This document shows, piece by piece, positions 50,245 through 59,844 of a stretch of 64,000 nucleotides of DNA. How positions within the stretch are numbered: the stretch's first letter is position 1; each line of letters opens with the position of its first letter. Position numbers and translations under genes: made by a program. The notes under the pieces were generated by a model. That model was not told the origin of the DNA. It made no database searches and was given only the letters and a program-made list of their open reading frames with translations. Origin of the DNA: Legionella_A sp963772805 (GTDB lineage: Bacteria > Pseudomonadota > Gammaproteobacteria > Legionellales > Legionellaceae); assembly GCA_963772805.1 (NCBI GenBank), contig CAVYYU010000002.1, positions 496,001-560,000 on the forward strand. The letters run 5' to 3'.

Positions 50245-50700
50245 ATGAAAAAAAAATCCGGCTCAAGAACTTGGCGAATCATTACTCGTATCTTTAATTT
50301 TAGGTATTGGATCGATTGGGATCGGGTAAAAAGTTATTACTTGGTTTTGAAGGCTGCGATTAAAAATATTTTTATTGTCCAAGACTATAAAGCCAGTGAG
50401 TCATTTGCTGAAGCTAAAACTCGGATGCAATTATCCGATAGTGAATTGCAGTCGCGGCAAAAAGGTTTGCTCAGGCTAAGCATAATAATGCTCTGCATGG
50501 CTATACTGATATTTGCTTATGCTATTTATCAACTTTATTCTTTTAATTTTTTCGCGTTTTTTTTGAGTTTGGTCGTCATGATGCTGGGCATGGCTCTTGC
50601 TTTTCGCTATCACTTTTGGTACTTCCAAATTAAAGAACGAAAACTGGGCTGCAGCATTAGCGAATGGTTCTGGCTGGGTTTAATGGGTGGAAAACGATGA
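50245..50700 (+). CDS. icmV: Dot/Icm inner-membrane protein IcmV
   Basis: A 151-residue basic protein with two close hydrophobic segments (about 76-94 and 96-118: LLRLSIIMLCMAILIFAYAI, then FFAFFLSLVVMMLGMALAF). It ends with a short hydrophilic tail. IcmV is an inner-membrane component whose loss blocks type IVB secretion. Its length equals that of L. pneumophila IcmV. Its stop overlaps the dotA start in ATGA, so dotA is translationally coupled. A GTAAA sequence sits just before the ATG. Confidence 0.9.
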   Translation: MKKKSGSRTWRIITRIFNFRYWIDWDRVKSYYLVLKAAIKNIFIVQDYKASESFAEAKTRMQLSDSELQSRQKGLLRLSIIMLCMAILIFAYAIYQLYSFNFFAFFLSLVVMMLGMALAFRYHFWYFQIKERKLGCSISEWFWLGLMGGKR

Positions 50701-53684
50701 ATAAATTTATGCTCGCTTTGTCACTGATTTTTTTCCCCATATTGGCGTTGGCCGGGAGCAGTTCGCTCAGCTTTGCGCCGCCGCCGGGCGACCTTTCCAT
50801 GATTTTCCTAGGCAACCTCTTCGGCATAGTCGACGGGGTTTTGCACGGTACCGGCAGTCAAATAATGGGCGCTATGTTCGCTGTATTCAATTCGGCGGTG
50901 CTTGCCTTGGGTGGTATTATCATCACCTATACCCTATTAGTGTCAACCATGAATACGGCACATGAAGGGCAAATGCTGGGTCAAAAATGGTCTTCGATCT
51001 GGATTCCTGTTCGTTCAACCGTTGGTTTGGCGCTGTTAATCCCCAAAGCTTCTGGTTATTGTATGATGCAGATTTTTGTCATGTGGATTGTGGCACAGGG
51101 TATTGGTGCTGCGGATAAGGTCTGGGACGCGGCCCTCAATTATTTAAATCGCGGCGGGGTGATTATTCAGGCACAAGTGAATCCTGCCATGGATTTGTTG
51201 GCACAAAAAACATCGGGTGTTGCCGGTGCAGCCCAGACTATTTTGGCCGGGCAGGTGTGCATGATTAGCTTGCATAAGCAATTAGAAAGTCAGCGTCAAG
51301 CTTATTTAATACAGAAGCAGGCAAAGTCAGGACCCTGTTATGGAACCCCCACCGCATTAATGAAACAATTTTGTGATACAGCAGTTCCAGATTTTATCGA
51401 CTCGGTGAATACTATTGATGTTCAAGGGAGTTTCAATCCAGATACAGTGACGACTAATGATGCTCTAGGGAATTCAATCAATCAGTCCGCTTACACGGCA
51501 AAAATGCCCAATGTTGCTTCTGATTCGTTCTATGCTGCTCTTAATGGAGTTTGTGGCGAGATTAGCTGGTACCCTTATACGTTTACATCTGATCCCAAAG
51601 CAATAAACACCATTAAAAGTGGTGATATAGAAACGGCTAAGATGTCGAGAGCGATTGCTATTCAACAAATGTATTTGGATCTGTCTACAGTCGCTGAAAT
51701 AATGGTTAGTAATTCCCCTGCTTTTTCGTCACAAGGCAATGGGAATCAAGCACCTTATGCTCCCATGGCTGCACAACAGTTTGGTGTCCCTATGACCATA
51801 TCAGGTGAGCCCTGTGTAGATAGCAGCACGCCGAGCTGTAATTCCTGGGGCAGTGCCACAGGAAGTTCGAGCCCTCCTCTATTTAATGGTGACGAATTTC
51901 ACGGGGCACTAGCTGATTACAATGGAATAATGGCTCCTACAATTACTCTCAATCTTCAGGCGAAAAATGCCTTCGATGAGAGTTTAAGCAGGGAGTTTAT
52001 CGCTAAGGCGAGAAGTCAGGGATGGTTATTGGCAGGGAGTTATTTCTTTGATTTAGTAACACTAAATACAAGGGGCGGATCCGGCGAGCCTACTCTGGAC
52101 AAGATGGATACTGTCAATACAGGTTTGGAAGCTAGTAAGTTTAACGTAAAAGATTTGGCTGCAGGATTTACTAGCGATGCTGCGTCTAATACTTTTTGCG
52201 CAGGTTCTTCTGCACCTTCAGTGCTTCTCTGTGAATTTTTTGATAAAGATGTTAGTAAAGTTGTTGCAATACAGCAGTTGATTAATGGTACTGGCTTTCT
52301 TTATGGTACTGTACCAGAACCGGATCTGAGCGGCAAACTGCTGTATGTCCAAAACAATCAATTATCATCAACGGTTTATGGTTATGTAAACAATGCCATG
52401 ATCTTACAACTGGTCGGTCAGCCTGGTCAGAGTCAGATGACATTTGCGAAGCAAATCCGTGTTCACCCTTCATTAACGTATTTTGAATTGCCCGAAATAG
52501 ATTTCCCATGCTGGGGGGGGGATTTTGTGCCATGTCTGGGAACGATATTCGGAGGTTTAATCTATAATGTTATTTTGAGATCTGTTCTGAATGCGTTAAT
52601 GGCGGCTTTTTCTGCAATCATTCAGACGGTTATTATGTCCTTTCTTGCGGTCCCGCTGCAGGGTATGGCGGTTATTTTTCAAAAGGGTTTGGCAATTGTT
52701 TCACAGCCTGGTGTTAATCCTATTGTGGCGCTTGCTAATATGGGAACTTATTATATAAATTTTGCGGGTAATTTGTGGATTATGTTGCTTGAATTATCAA
52801 TTGGAACCATGCTAATACCCGTTATCGGAACCTTTATTTTGATTGTTATCATGATGGTTATGCCGTTATTGATTGCGTGGGTAGGTGTCATGGTGAGTAT
52901 TGGCGGGAGTACCGCCTATTATGTACCCTTGTTGCCTTATATGATATTTACTTTTGGCGGCATCGCCTGGATGATGGCTGTAATAGAAGCTATGGTCGCA
53001 GCCCCACTTGTAGCACTTGGTATAACCCATCCTGAGGGCCATGATGCGTTTGGTAAAGGAGAACAGGCTATCATGATTATCTTGAATGTCTTTCTAAGAC
53101 CTTCGATGATGATTATTGGTTATATCAGTGCCATTGCTTTGTCTTATGTAGGCGTGTGGCTTTTGAATGCTGGTTTTGATAATGCCGTTGGTTTTATCCA
53201 GGGAGGTGCTAAATTTGGCACTCAAAGTGGAGGACTATTCGATAATTTGGCCGGTATGACAAGTTTTGGTATGGATGCTCAAGATCAAACCAGGTTGAGT
53301 CAACTAAATAAGGGTGGTGGTGGTGTGACAGGTGGTTATGATGATTGGGCTGGTATTTTTGCCTTTTTCTTCTCAATCTTGGTTTATACGACTACGTACG
53401 TGACAATTGTGCAAAAATCATTCACTTTGATTGCCGTCCTACCGGACAAGGTATTGCGCTGGATAGGCGGTGCGGCAGAGTCTACGGGATCTGAGTCGGC
53501 GGGATGGACTGAGGAGACGAAAGGAAAAGTGGGTGAGGCTAATACAGCGACACAAAGTGCTAAGGGAGCTATGGACAAACAGATGTCTGGCGGAGCTTCG
53601 CAAGCGGGAGGCAAGGCTAGTGAATCTTCAAAAGATAGTAGTGGTGGCGGTGCCTCAGCTAAGGGCGGCGGCGGCGAGGGATGA
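50697..53684 (+). CDS. dotA: Dot/Icm polytopic membrane protein DotA
   Basis: A 995-residue protein starting at ATG 50697 within the icmV stop (ATGA overlap); the frame opens 11 codons earlier. A cleavable signal peptide (MNKFMLALSLIFFPILALA) is followed by two early membrane helices, then a large periplasmic region (about 150-600) with scattered cysteines. At least four more helices lie at about 630-930, and the tail is Gly/Ser-rich. DotA forms polytopic rings and is needed for secretion and early phagosome trafficking. It is slightly shorter than the L. pneumophila protein (1048), as expected since the periplasmic part is variable. A strong hairpin follows. Confidence 0.95.
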   Translation: MNKFMLALSLIFFPILALAGSSSLSFAPPPGDLSMIFLGNLFGIVDGVLHGTGSQIMGAMFAVFNSAVLALGGIIITYTLLVSTMNTAHEGQMLGQKWSSIWIPVRSTVGLALLIPKASGYCMMQIFVMWIVAQGIGAADKVWDAALNYLNRGGVIIQAQVNPAMDLLAQKTSGVAGAAQTILAGQVCMISLHKQLESQRQAYLIQKQAKSGPCYGTPTALMKQFCDTAVPDFIDSVNTIDVQGSFNPDTVTTNDALGNSINQSAYTAKMPNVASDSFYAALNGVCGEISWYPYTFTSDPKAINTIKSGDIETAKMSRAIAIQQMYLDLSTVAEIMVSNSPAFSSQGNGNQAPYAPMAAQQFGVPMTISGEPCVDSSTPSCNSWGSATGSSSPPLFNGDEFHGALADYNGIMAPTITLNLQAKNAFDESLSREFIAKARSQGWLLAGSYFFDLVTLNTRGGSGEPTLDKMDTVNTGLEASKFNVKDLAAGFTSDAASNTFCAGSSAPSVLLCEFFDKDVSKVVAIQQLINGTGFLYGTVPEPDLSGKLLYVQNNQLSSTVYGYVNNAMILQLVGQPGQSQMTFAKQIRVHPSLTYFELPEIDFPCWGGDFVPCLGTIFGGLIYNVILRSVLNALMAAFSAIIQTVIMSFLAVPLQGMAVIFQKGLAIVSQPGVNPIVALANMGTYYINFAGNLWIMLLELSIGTMLIPVIGTFILIVIMMVMPLLIAWVGVMVSIGGSTAYYVPLLPYMIFTFGGIAWMMAVIEAMVAAPLVALGITHPEGHDAFGKGEQAIMIILNVFLRPSMMIIGYISAIALSYVGVWLLNAGFDNAVGFIQGGAKFGTQSGGLFDNLAGMTSFGMDAQDQTRLSQLNKGGGGVTGGYDDWAGIFAFFFSILVYTTTYVTIVQKSFTLIAVLPDKVLRWIGGAAESTGSESAGWTEETKGKVGEANTATQSAKGAMDKQMSGGASQAGGKASESSKDSSGGGASAKGGGGEG

Positions 53685-53724
53685 GGGCGGCTCTTTGAAT
53701 GCTCGTTTATGGCGCTGTTTCCCC

Positions 53725-53755
53725 GAAGAGCTTCGTATTTTATACGAGGCTCTTC
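53725..53755. terminator. Bidirectional hairpin between dotA and dotB
   Basis: GAAGAGC-T-TCGTAT pairs with ATACGA-G-GCTCTTC (53725-53755) around a 3-base loop. It sits between the convergent dotA and dotB genes and is the likely terminator for both. Confidence 0.7.
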
Positions 53756-53781
53756 TTATGGGTTATATTCATACGTCGCGG

Positions 53782-54915
53782 TTATAAGCCTTTTGTGCCA
53801 GCAATAATGAGTTTATAAACACGTTCACTGATGATTCCTTGCTCAAACTTTGATTTGGCATCTAAGGTCATCAGCTGCCCTCGTTGTCGTACCAACTTAC
53901 GGGTGGTGTTGGTTACTTCGTTAGGATCACCTTCGAGAAGAATATCCCTTGCCTCCTCATCAAATACCAGGTATTCACGCAAAGCAACCCGTTTTCCGTC
54001 AACCGTAGGAACCAGTTTTTGCCACACACAGAGACGTATTGTTTCTAAAATATCGATAGTACGTCCCAGACGCTCTTCCCCCGCAAAAGAGGTTACCAGG
54101 CGGCGCATGGTTTCAGCGACGCCTGAAGTATGCAGGGTTGTGTAGACCGGATGGCCAGTTAGTGCGGCTTCAAGGGCTGCACTGATTGTTTCAGCATCGC
54201 GACACTCCCCCACCATAATCAAGCGTGGTTTACGACGTAGCGCATTGCGCACACCTTCGGCAAATGAGGGTATGTGGCGTGGAATTTCCGACTGACTGAC
54301 CACGGCCGAAATCGTTTCAATTTCGTCATACACAAATTCGATAGGCGCCTCATAAGTTAAAACCTTGCGGTTTGAGTCTTCTTGCTCTATTAACTCTCTG
54401 ATGATCGATGCAAGGAGTGTTGATTTACCGGAGCCCGTGGAGCCCGTTATAAAGACGATGCCTTCTTGTGGCGCAATTGCTTCCAGGATGTTGTCCGGCA
54501 AGCCCATAGTTTCAAGCCTTGGTGGCGTCGTTGGGATGGTACGCAATGTAATTTGTATCGCGTCATGACCATCAACCAGGCACGCTGTTGCGTTAACGCG
54601 ATAACGAAAGCGTATACCCCGATTGGGACGAAATTCGTAGTGCGTGTCGATATCTTTACCGGAAAGCAGCTGGGTGGTGGCATTAGGGCCATAGATAGCA
54701 TTAATTAAATCACCAAGCTCGGTATTGGAAAGCGGACGATTGGTTATCTTGAGCAGTACGCCATAGACTTCCGCAAAAACAGGCTCGCCCGTTTGTATGG
54801 TTATGTCAGAGGCGTTAAGTTTTTGTGCATGCTCAAGCATACGATCCATGAATATGGGCGAGAAGCGTGTGGGCTCATCGGGCATTAAATTGATGTTAGC
54901 AGATTTCTTATTCAA
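53782..54915 (-). CDS. dotB: Dot/Icm secretion ATPase DotB
   Basis: A 377-residue PilT/VirB11-type hexameric ATPase that energises the Dot/Icm machine. The Walker A motif is GSTGSGKST (158-166), the Walker B region RLIMVGECRDAET (E237), and the conserved TTLHTSGVAETM His box follows. Length equals that of L. pneumophila DotB. It is the last gene of the dotD-dotC-dotB operon on the minus strand, 126 bases after dotC. It moves to the inner-membrane complex to start secretion. Confidence 0.97.
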   Translation of the reverse strand: MNKKSANINLMPDEPTRFSPIFMDRMLEHAQKLNASDITIQTGEPVFAEVYGVLLKITNRPLSNTELGDLINAIYGPNATTQLLSGKDIDTHYEFRPNRGIRFRYRVNATACLVDGHDAIQITLRTIPTTPPRLETMGLPDNILEAIAPQEGIVFITGSTGSGKSTLLASIIRELIEQEDSNRKVLTYEAPIEFVYDEIETISAVVSQSEIPRHIPSFAEGVRNALRRKPRLIMVGECRDAETISAALEAALTGHPVYTTLHTSGVAETMRRLVTSFAGEERLGRTIDILETIRLCVWQKLVPTVDGKRVALREYLVFDEEARDILLEGDPNEVTNTTRKLVRQRGQLMTLDAKSKFEQGIISERVYKLIIAGTKGL

Positions 54916-55041
54916 GGATAGTTCCTCATGGTTGTTCGCTACGTATAGCCCGCCCCCAATGAAACCTAGCTATATTATGTTTTGAACACATCGAGTGCCT
55001 GGAGGAGGGTTTCAAACCGGGTTATATTCGGCCACACCTGA

Positions 55042-55959
55042 TTAGTTTATCGGTGCGATCACGGGTTGCCAAGCTTTGCTGGTAACCGTTATTTTAGTTG
55101 ATTTTACCAGTTTTTCCATCTGATTGAATTGTTCCAGCGCATCTTCATCTTTGCTAACAGCCGCTCGCCATTCTTTGCTGTTAATATTCAAAGCAGGTAA
55201 AGCCGTGATACGTAAGACGCGATCATCGATATGAATTTCTCCACCGTCACCCGTTACCCCTAGATCGGTGTTGGAAACATAAGGCGGAGAGACCATGTTC
55301 ATCGCCAATAGTTTGCGATACAAAATCATACCGGCAAAGTCTTCTTTAATGCGGGCGATACTTTCTTCAAGAATCGTGTTGGCTTGTTCAACGCCATCTT
55401 TCCAGCCTTTTTCGACGCATTGGCTCCAAACTATCCGTTCCTCTCGTGTTTTAGGTAACAGCGTGACATTAGGTGTTTCAGGTTTTTTATAATCCATCCA
55501 TAAATATTGGCGCCAGTTAGGCGGTGTAGTAACAAAATGCGCTTGTTTGGAAACTTTGTATGTTCTGTCTGAGATCCGAATTGTTTGTGCGTCGGCAAGA
55601 TTTAGGGTATTTCGTCCTTCGAGCAGGACTGGGGGTAAAATATCGTGAGCCAGTGTCAATGAGTTAAAATCAAAAATAGCATCCAGATTGCGTGCTTCAT
55701 GGATTAATTGCTCATCAATAACTTTGGCGCGTGAAGCCAAACCTGATTGGGCGCCTAAACTAAGAGCAGTTTCGCGCAGACCCATTTCACGGATCTTGCC
55801 CATGCCAGAGCCGCCATTTGCTTTGCCGCTTTTTGTGCCGGCCATAGCTTGCAAACCCGCAAGTGTGGTTGTATCGTCAACCTGATTGCGTGTGGATGGC
55901 GCACAGGCTGTGAGCAGTATGGTTAAGACGATAATAATACTACGAGTATATTTTGGCAT
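55042..55959 (-). CDS. dotC: Dot/Icm outer-membrane lipoprotein DotC
   Basis: A 305-residue lipoprotein from ATG 55959 (MPKYTRSIIIVLTILLTACA, lipidated C19), very close to the 303 residues of L. pneumophila DotC; the open frame extends 12 codons upstream. It is part of the core complex and, with DotD, brings DotH to the outer membrane. Its start overlaps the dotD end by 20 bases, implying coupling. No catalytic motif is expected. Confidence 0.94.
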   Translation of the reverse strand: MPKYTRSIIIVLTILLTACAPSTRNQVDDTTTLAGLQAMAGTKSGKANGGSGMGKIREMGLRETALSLGAQSGLASRAKVIDEQLIHEARNLDAIFDFNSLTLAHDILPPVLLEGRNTLNLADAQTIRISDRTYKVSKQAHFVTTPPNWRQYLWMDYKKPETPNVTLLPKTREERIVWSQCVEKGWKDGVEQANTILEESIARIKEDFAGMILYRKLLAMNMVSPPYVSNTDLGVTGDGGEIHIDDRVLRITALPALNINSKEWRAAVSKDEDALEQFNQMEKLVKSTKITVTSKAWQPVIAPIN

Positions 55960-56428
55960 AGCGCAATTCGACAACCTGACTGTTAGGATACACATGGATA
56001 TAAGCTTTTCTATTAGCCTGATAATCTATATTACGCAAAATTTCGGCTAAACTCTCGTCTTTAATATTGAGACTAATCAAAACAGGTACGGCAGGTTCTT
56101 TCCCCAGGATGCGCAGGCGAAAATGTGCCGCTCTGGCGACTCGCGCCGTCACTTCCTCGATTGGCCCAGACCAATCCACAGAGGCACGCGCTTGTAGATT
56201 AAACGAATTGGGTATCGTTAAAATATTGTCTTTATTAGCCGGCTTAATTACCTTTTCAACGCGAGCCATTTCTAACATGGAATCGCTAACTGACGTGGCG
56301 GCCTCGGCTAACTTGATGGAGGCGTCGTCGCTTGGCGCATTGTAGGGCGGTTTTTTATATAGGGCTGTAGAGCCACATCCTGTGAGCAGTCCACAAGCCA
56401 AAAGAAGCATGACAAGCTTATTTTTCAT
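55940..56428 (-). CDS. dotD: Dot/Icm outer-membrane lipoprotein DotD
   Basis: A 162-residue lipoprotein (L. pneumophila DotD is 163), with signal MKNKLVMLLLACGLLTGC and lipidated C18. The mature domain resembles the periplasmic N0/secretin-like fold of DotD (about 55-155; YQANRKAYIHVYPNSQVVEL near the end). It helps DotH insert in the outer membrane with DotC. It heads the dotD-dotC-dotB operon, and its Shine-Dalgarno sequence is weak. Confidence 0.94.
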   Translation of the reverse strand: MKNKLVMLLLACGLLTGCGSTALYKKPPYNAPSDDASIKLAEAATSVSDSMLEMARVEKVIKPANKDNILTIPNSFNLQARASVDWSGPIEEVTARVARAAHFRLRILGKEPAVPVLISLNIKDESLAEILRNIDYQANRKAYIHVYPNSQVVELRYAKIYS

Positions 56429-56574
56429 CTCGCGCTTTTGAAAGTATGAGGTTGTTTTAGATTGAAACAGGAGGGTGGCTTGATGTCAAGAAGATAATGA
56501 TTTTAAAGTGATTCCTGCAATAATTTGCTGCATAAGATCTACACAAATAAACAATGGCATTTCTGGGTCGGGTA

Positions 56575-57150
56575 TTAGCTTGAATTATCATTATGATTAT
56601 TTTCAGAGGATTTTCTATATAGCCCATATGTGACTTGTCCCGCATGTTTTAACTTTATTTTTTGCCAAATTTCTGGGGCCAGTATTATTTCTTCAGCTGA
56701 CTCAAGGTATAGCAGCCCGCCATCTACAAGTAGGTTTGATTGCGCAAGAAGGGACATGCAGAGAGGAATTTTGTTATCAGCAAATGGAGGGTCAAGAAAG
56801 ATAATGTCGAATTGTCCCGTTGAGCGTTGTAGATAGTCACAAGCATCCCCATTAACCGTCATGATTTTGGGGGAGTCAAACGCCGATGCATTTTTTTTCA
56901 AACTGGCATAGGCCGCGGCGGACTGTTCTACCAATACGACTTGTGATGCCCCGCGGGAGTATGCTTCAAAACCCAGCGCGCCACTGCCTGCAAACGCGTC
57001 AAGGCAGCGCGCGTCATGGATCGCATGCATTAACCAGTTAAACAGTGTTTCCCTCACTCGATCAGGTGTAGGTCGTAAACCCTCGACTTCAGGGAAATGT
57101 AATTTCTTGCCGCGGAATAATCCGCCAATGATGCGTATCGTCTGCTTCAC
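56575..57150 (-). CDS. rsmD: 16S rRNA m2G966 methyltransferase RsmD
   Basis: A 191-residue S-adenosylmethionine-dependent methyltransferase. It shows RIIGGLFRGKKLHFP, LRPTPDRVRETLFNWL, the SAM-binding DAFAGSGALGFEAYSRGA and the catalytic FLDPPF. It methylates G966 of 16S rRNA. Its ATG overlaps the stop of the upstream M16 peptidase gene by 4 bases (ATGA), so it is the last of a three-gene unit. Length is normal. Confidence 0.95.
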   Translation of the reverse strand: MKQTIRIIGGLFRGKKLHFPEVEGLRPTPDRVRETLFNWLMHAIHDARCLDAFAGSGALGFEAYSRGASQVVLVEQSAAAYASLKKNASAFDSPKIMTVNGDACDYLQRSTGQFDIIFLDPPFADNKIPLCMSLLAQSNLLVDGGLLYLESAEEIILAPEIWQKIKLKHAGQVTYGLYRKSSENNHNDNSS

Positions 57151-58448
57151 ACTTTACCTACGGCAACTTGTAGCAATGCATCTGGGTGTAGCGTCTGCTG
57201 GAATGCGTCTTTAATTTGCTCAGCAGTCACGGCGTTAATATTGGCAGTATAAGTATCCAGGAAATCCTCTGGTAAATGGTAAAATGCAATTTTGAGGAGC
57301 ATATCGGCAATATTGCGGTTACTGGCCAGGGACAAAGGGAAACTTCCTGTCAAATAATGTTTAGCTGCAAACAGCTCTTTTTTATTAGGCCCTTGTTTGA
57401 CAAAAGCAGACAAGGTTTCACGAGTAATATCAAGAGCAGTATTTGCCTGTTTGGTTTGTGTGGATAGACTGATCAGAAAGGGACCTAAGCCTGGCATAGG
57501 TGAGAATTGGCTATAAACGCCATACGTTAATCCTCTCTTTTCGCGCACTTCATTTGCGAGTCTTGATACCAGCGCACCACCGCCTAGTGTGTAGTTTCCG
57601 ACCAACAGCGGAAAATAATTTTTATCATGATGATTGATGCCTAACTGCCCCAGCCGCAACATAGTTTGCGATGAAGGGAATTCAATCTCAAGGTTCACTT
57701 CTTCTGTTAAGGGCGTGGCGCGAGGAATCTCTGCAGCGCCTTTACCTTGGGCTAAATCTTTGGTTAAGTTCTCTGCTAACTGGCGTGCTGTCGACTCATC
57801 AATTGCACCAACCATGACAAGTACTGCATTATGGCTGACAAAAAATTGATGATAGAAAGTGCGAACTTGCTCAATGGTTATAGCATTAACATGTTCACGA
57901 GTTCCATAGATGGGGTGTGCATAGGGATGTTTTTGATAAAGGGCTTTAAAAAAAGTCTGATCGGCAACCTTGTCGGGGGACTCCAGATCTTGAGCAATGC
58001 CCATAAGCTGTTGATTTTTCTCACGGTTGAAGGATTGCAGCGGGAAGTCAGGATGATTGATGATCATCGCGAAGGTATCTGTGGCTTCTTTGAGTGCACT
58101 TTGGGTTGTTAGTGTTTTCAGGCTCAAGGCCACCATGTCACGAGTGCTTTGAGCGTCAAACTGGGCACCGGTTTCGGCGAGCTTGTCAGCGATGTCATTT
58201 GCATCATGACCTGCATTGCCTTGATTTATCAAGCGGGTAGTCAAGGCGCTCAAGCCAAAGTGCGCATCATCGTAGGCAGAACCTGCAGAAAACGCAATAC
58301 TGATATCAAGCATGGGCACTTCCATGGCCTGAAAAAAAACAACGCGAGCACCATTCTTGGTTTGCCATTGCGTGGGGGCATAGGGCTTGGCCGCGAAGCC
58401 GTCTGATAAGGTGAAGAATAAGGTGACTAATGTTAACAAAAATCTCAT
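57147..58448 (-). CDS. M16 peptidase-like protein lacking the zinc motif
   Basis: A 433-residue exported protein (signal MRFLLTLVTLFFTLSDGFA) of the M16 insulinase/processing-peptidase family. At the place of the HxxEH zinc motif it has FGLSALTTRLI, so it cannot bind the catalytic zinc. It keeps the arginine/tyrosine substrate motif REKRGLTYGVYSQF near residue 305, as in non-catalytic partner subunits. It probably forms a complex with the catalytic M16 protein encoded upstream at 58445-59779, with which it overlaps by 4 bases, to degrade peptides in the periplasm. Confidence 0.85.
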   Translation of the reverse strand: MRFLLTLVTLFFTLSDGFAAKPYAPTQWQTKNGARVVFFQAMEVPMLDISIAFSAGSAYDDAHFGLSALTTRLINQGNAGHDANDIADKLAETGAQFDAQSTRDMVALSLKTLTTQSALKEATDTFAMIINHPDFPLQSFNREKNQQLMGIAQDLESPDKVADQTFFKALYQKHPYAHPIYGTREHVNAITIEQVRTFYHQFFVSHNAVLVMVGAIDESTARQLAENLTKDLAQGKGAAEIPRATPLTEEVNLEIEFPSSQTMLRLGQLGINHHDKNYFPLLVGNYTLGGGALVSRLANEVREKRGLTYGVYSQFSPMPGLGPFLISLSTQTKQANTALDITRETLSAFVKQGPNKKELFAAKHYLTGSFPLSLASNRNIADMLLKIAFYHLPEDFLDTYTANINAVTAEQIKDAFQQTLHPDALLQVAVGKV

Positions 58449-59779
58449 TTTTTTCCCTTAGGTTGTGTTTCAGGAATTAGCTCCGCGTCGGTTAGCGAAT
58501 TCTCATTAAAGTAGCGTTGGGCAGCTTTTTGTATTTGTTCTGGGGTTACGCTGTAGATTCGCTCCACATATTTATCAGCGGTTGGCCAGCCCAGTCCGAC
58601 TGTTTCCAATAAGCCTAGCTCCATGGCTTGTCCAAAAATGGAATCACGCTCGAAAGTCTTTTGTGCAATGATTTGTGTTTTTACCCGCTGCAGCTCTTTA
58701 TCATCAATTTTTTCAGTCTGTAAACGCTTAAGCTCGGCCAAAATTCCCGTTCTCAAATCGCTTATGGTGTGTGATTGATTGGGTGTGCCAAAGAGGACGA
58801 ACTGCGTCGCATAACGTGAGTAGAGGTTATAGTAGGTATCTATATTACTAGCTATCTGCTTTTCACGAACCAATTTTTTACTAAAACGACCGCTGTCGCC
58901 GGCATCAAGAATACCAGCGATGATTTCTAATGCATAAGGATCGGTTGCATTCTCTGGTGTTGCGGTTTTAACGGACGGTACAGTATACCCCATCATCAGC
59001 ATTGGCACTTGCGCTGGAGCATGGATCTGTACTGTTTTTTTACCTAAATAAGGCGGCTCTAGAGGTGTTTTTCTTGGAGGTTGCGGTTGTTGGGTAAGCT
59101 TGCCGAAATAGTGTTGGGCTAATTCATGTACTTTATCCGCTTCCACATCGCCAACAACTACCAGCGTTGCATTATTGGGTGCATAAAAGCGTTGATACCA
59201 CGCTAAGGTATCCTCAACCTTCATTTGCTCCAGGTCGCTCATCCAACCGATGACGGGATGATGGTAAGGCGATGCAAGATGGGCGGCTGCTAAAAAACGC
59301 TCAAATGTCAGTGCTTGTGGATTGTCATCCGTGCGCAGACGGCGCTCTTCCTGGATAACTTTGATTTCCTTGTCAAACTCTTGCTGCGTAAGGATTAAAT
59401 TTTGCATACGATCAGCTTCCAGCTCGAAACTGGTCGCTAGTTGCGGGGCTGCTATTTTTTCGAAATAGGCGGTGTAATCGTTGTTAGTGAAAGCATTTTC
59501 CTGTCCGCCGAGGGCGGCAATAGTCTTTGAAAAAACGCCGAGGGGATATTGTTTGGTTCCCTTGAACATTAAGTGCTCCAGGGCATGTGCCAACCCTGTA
59601 CTGCCCCCTTTTTCGTCGGCAGAGCCTACGTTGTACCAAATCATGGATACAGCGACCGGCGCGCGATGATCTTCTTTTACGAGTACTTTTAAACCGTTAT
59701 CCAGCGTATACTGCTGAACTTCACTGCTGAATGTTTGACAGGAAAGTAGTGCTAAAACTGTCATTAATACGATGCGCAT
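58445..59779 (-). CDS. Catalytic M16 zinc peptidase
   Basis: A 444-residue metallopeptidase starting at ATG 59779 (MRIVLMTVLALLSCQTFSSE; signal peptide), with GGGGTG upstream; the frame extends 16 codons further. The inverted zinc motif HALEH (H65, E68, H69) is present, with the glutamate further on in the EADRMQNLILTQQEFDKE segment. It cleaves peptides in the periplasm, probably with its non-catalytic partner encoded next. Two-gene M16 pairs next to ftsY and rsmD are common in gammaproteobacteria, including Legionella and Coxiella. Confidence 0.88.
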   Translation of the reverse strand: MRIVLMTVLALLSCQTFSSEVQQYTLDNGLKVLVKEDHRAPVAVSMIWYNVGSADEKGGSTGLAHALEHLMFKGTKQYPLGVFSKTIAALGGQENAFTNNDYTAYFEKIAAPQLATSFELEADRMQNLILTQQEFDKEIKVIQEERRLRTDDNPQALTFERFLAAAHLASPYHHPVIGWMSDLEQMKVEDTLAWYQRFYAPNNATLVVVGDVEADKVHELAQHYFGKLTQQPQPPRKTPLEPPYLGKKTVQIHAPAQVPMLMMGYTVPSVKTATPENATDPYALEIIAGILDAGDSGRFSKKLVREKQIASNIDTYYNLYSRYATQFVLFGTPNQSHTISDLRTGILAELKRLQTEKIDDKELQRVKTQIIAQKTFERDSIFGQAMELGLLETVGLGWPTADKYVERIYSVTPEQIQKAAQRYFNENSLTDAELIPETQPKGKK

Positions 59780-59844
59780 GATACACCCCGACGCCAAAAA
59801 AGTGATAGAATTCCATATTTCATCCACTTTGTATACTGTGACCT

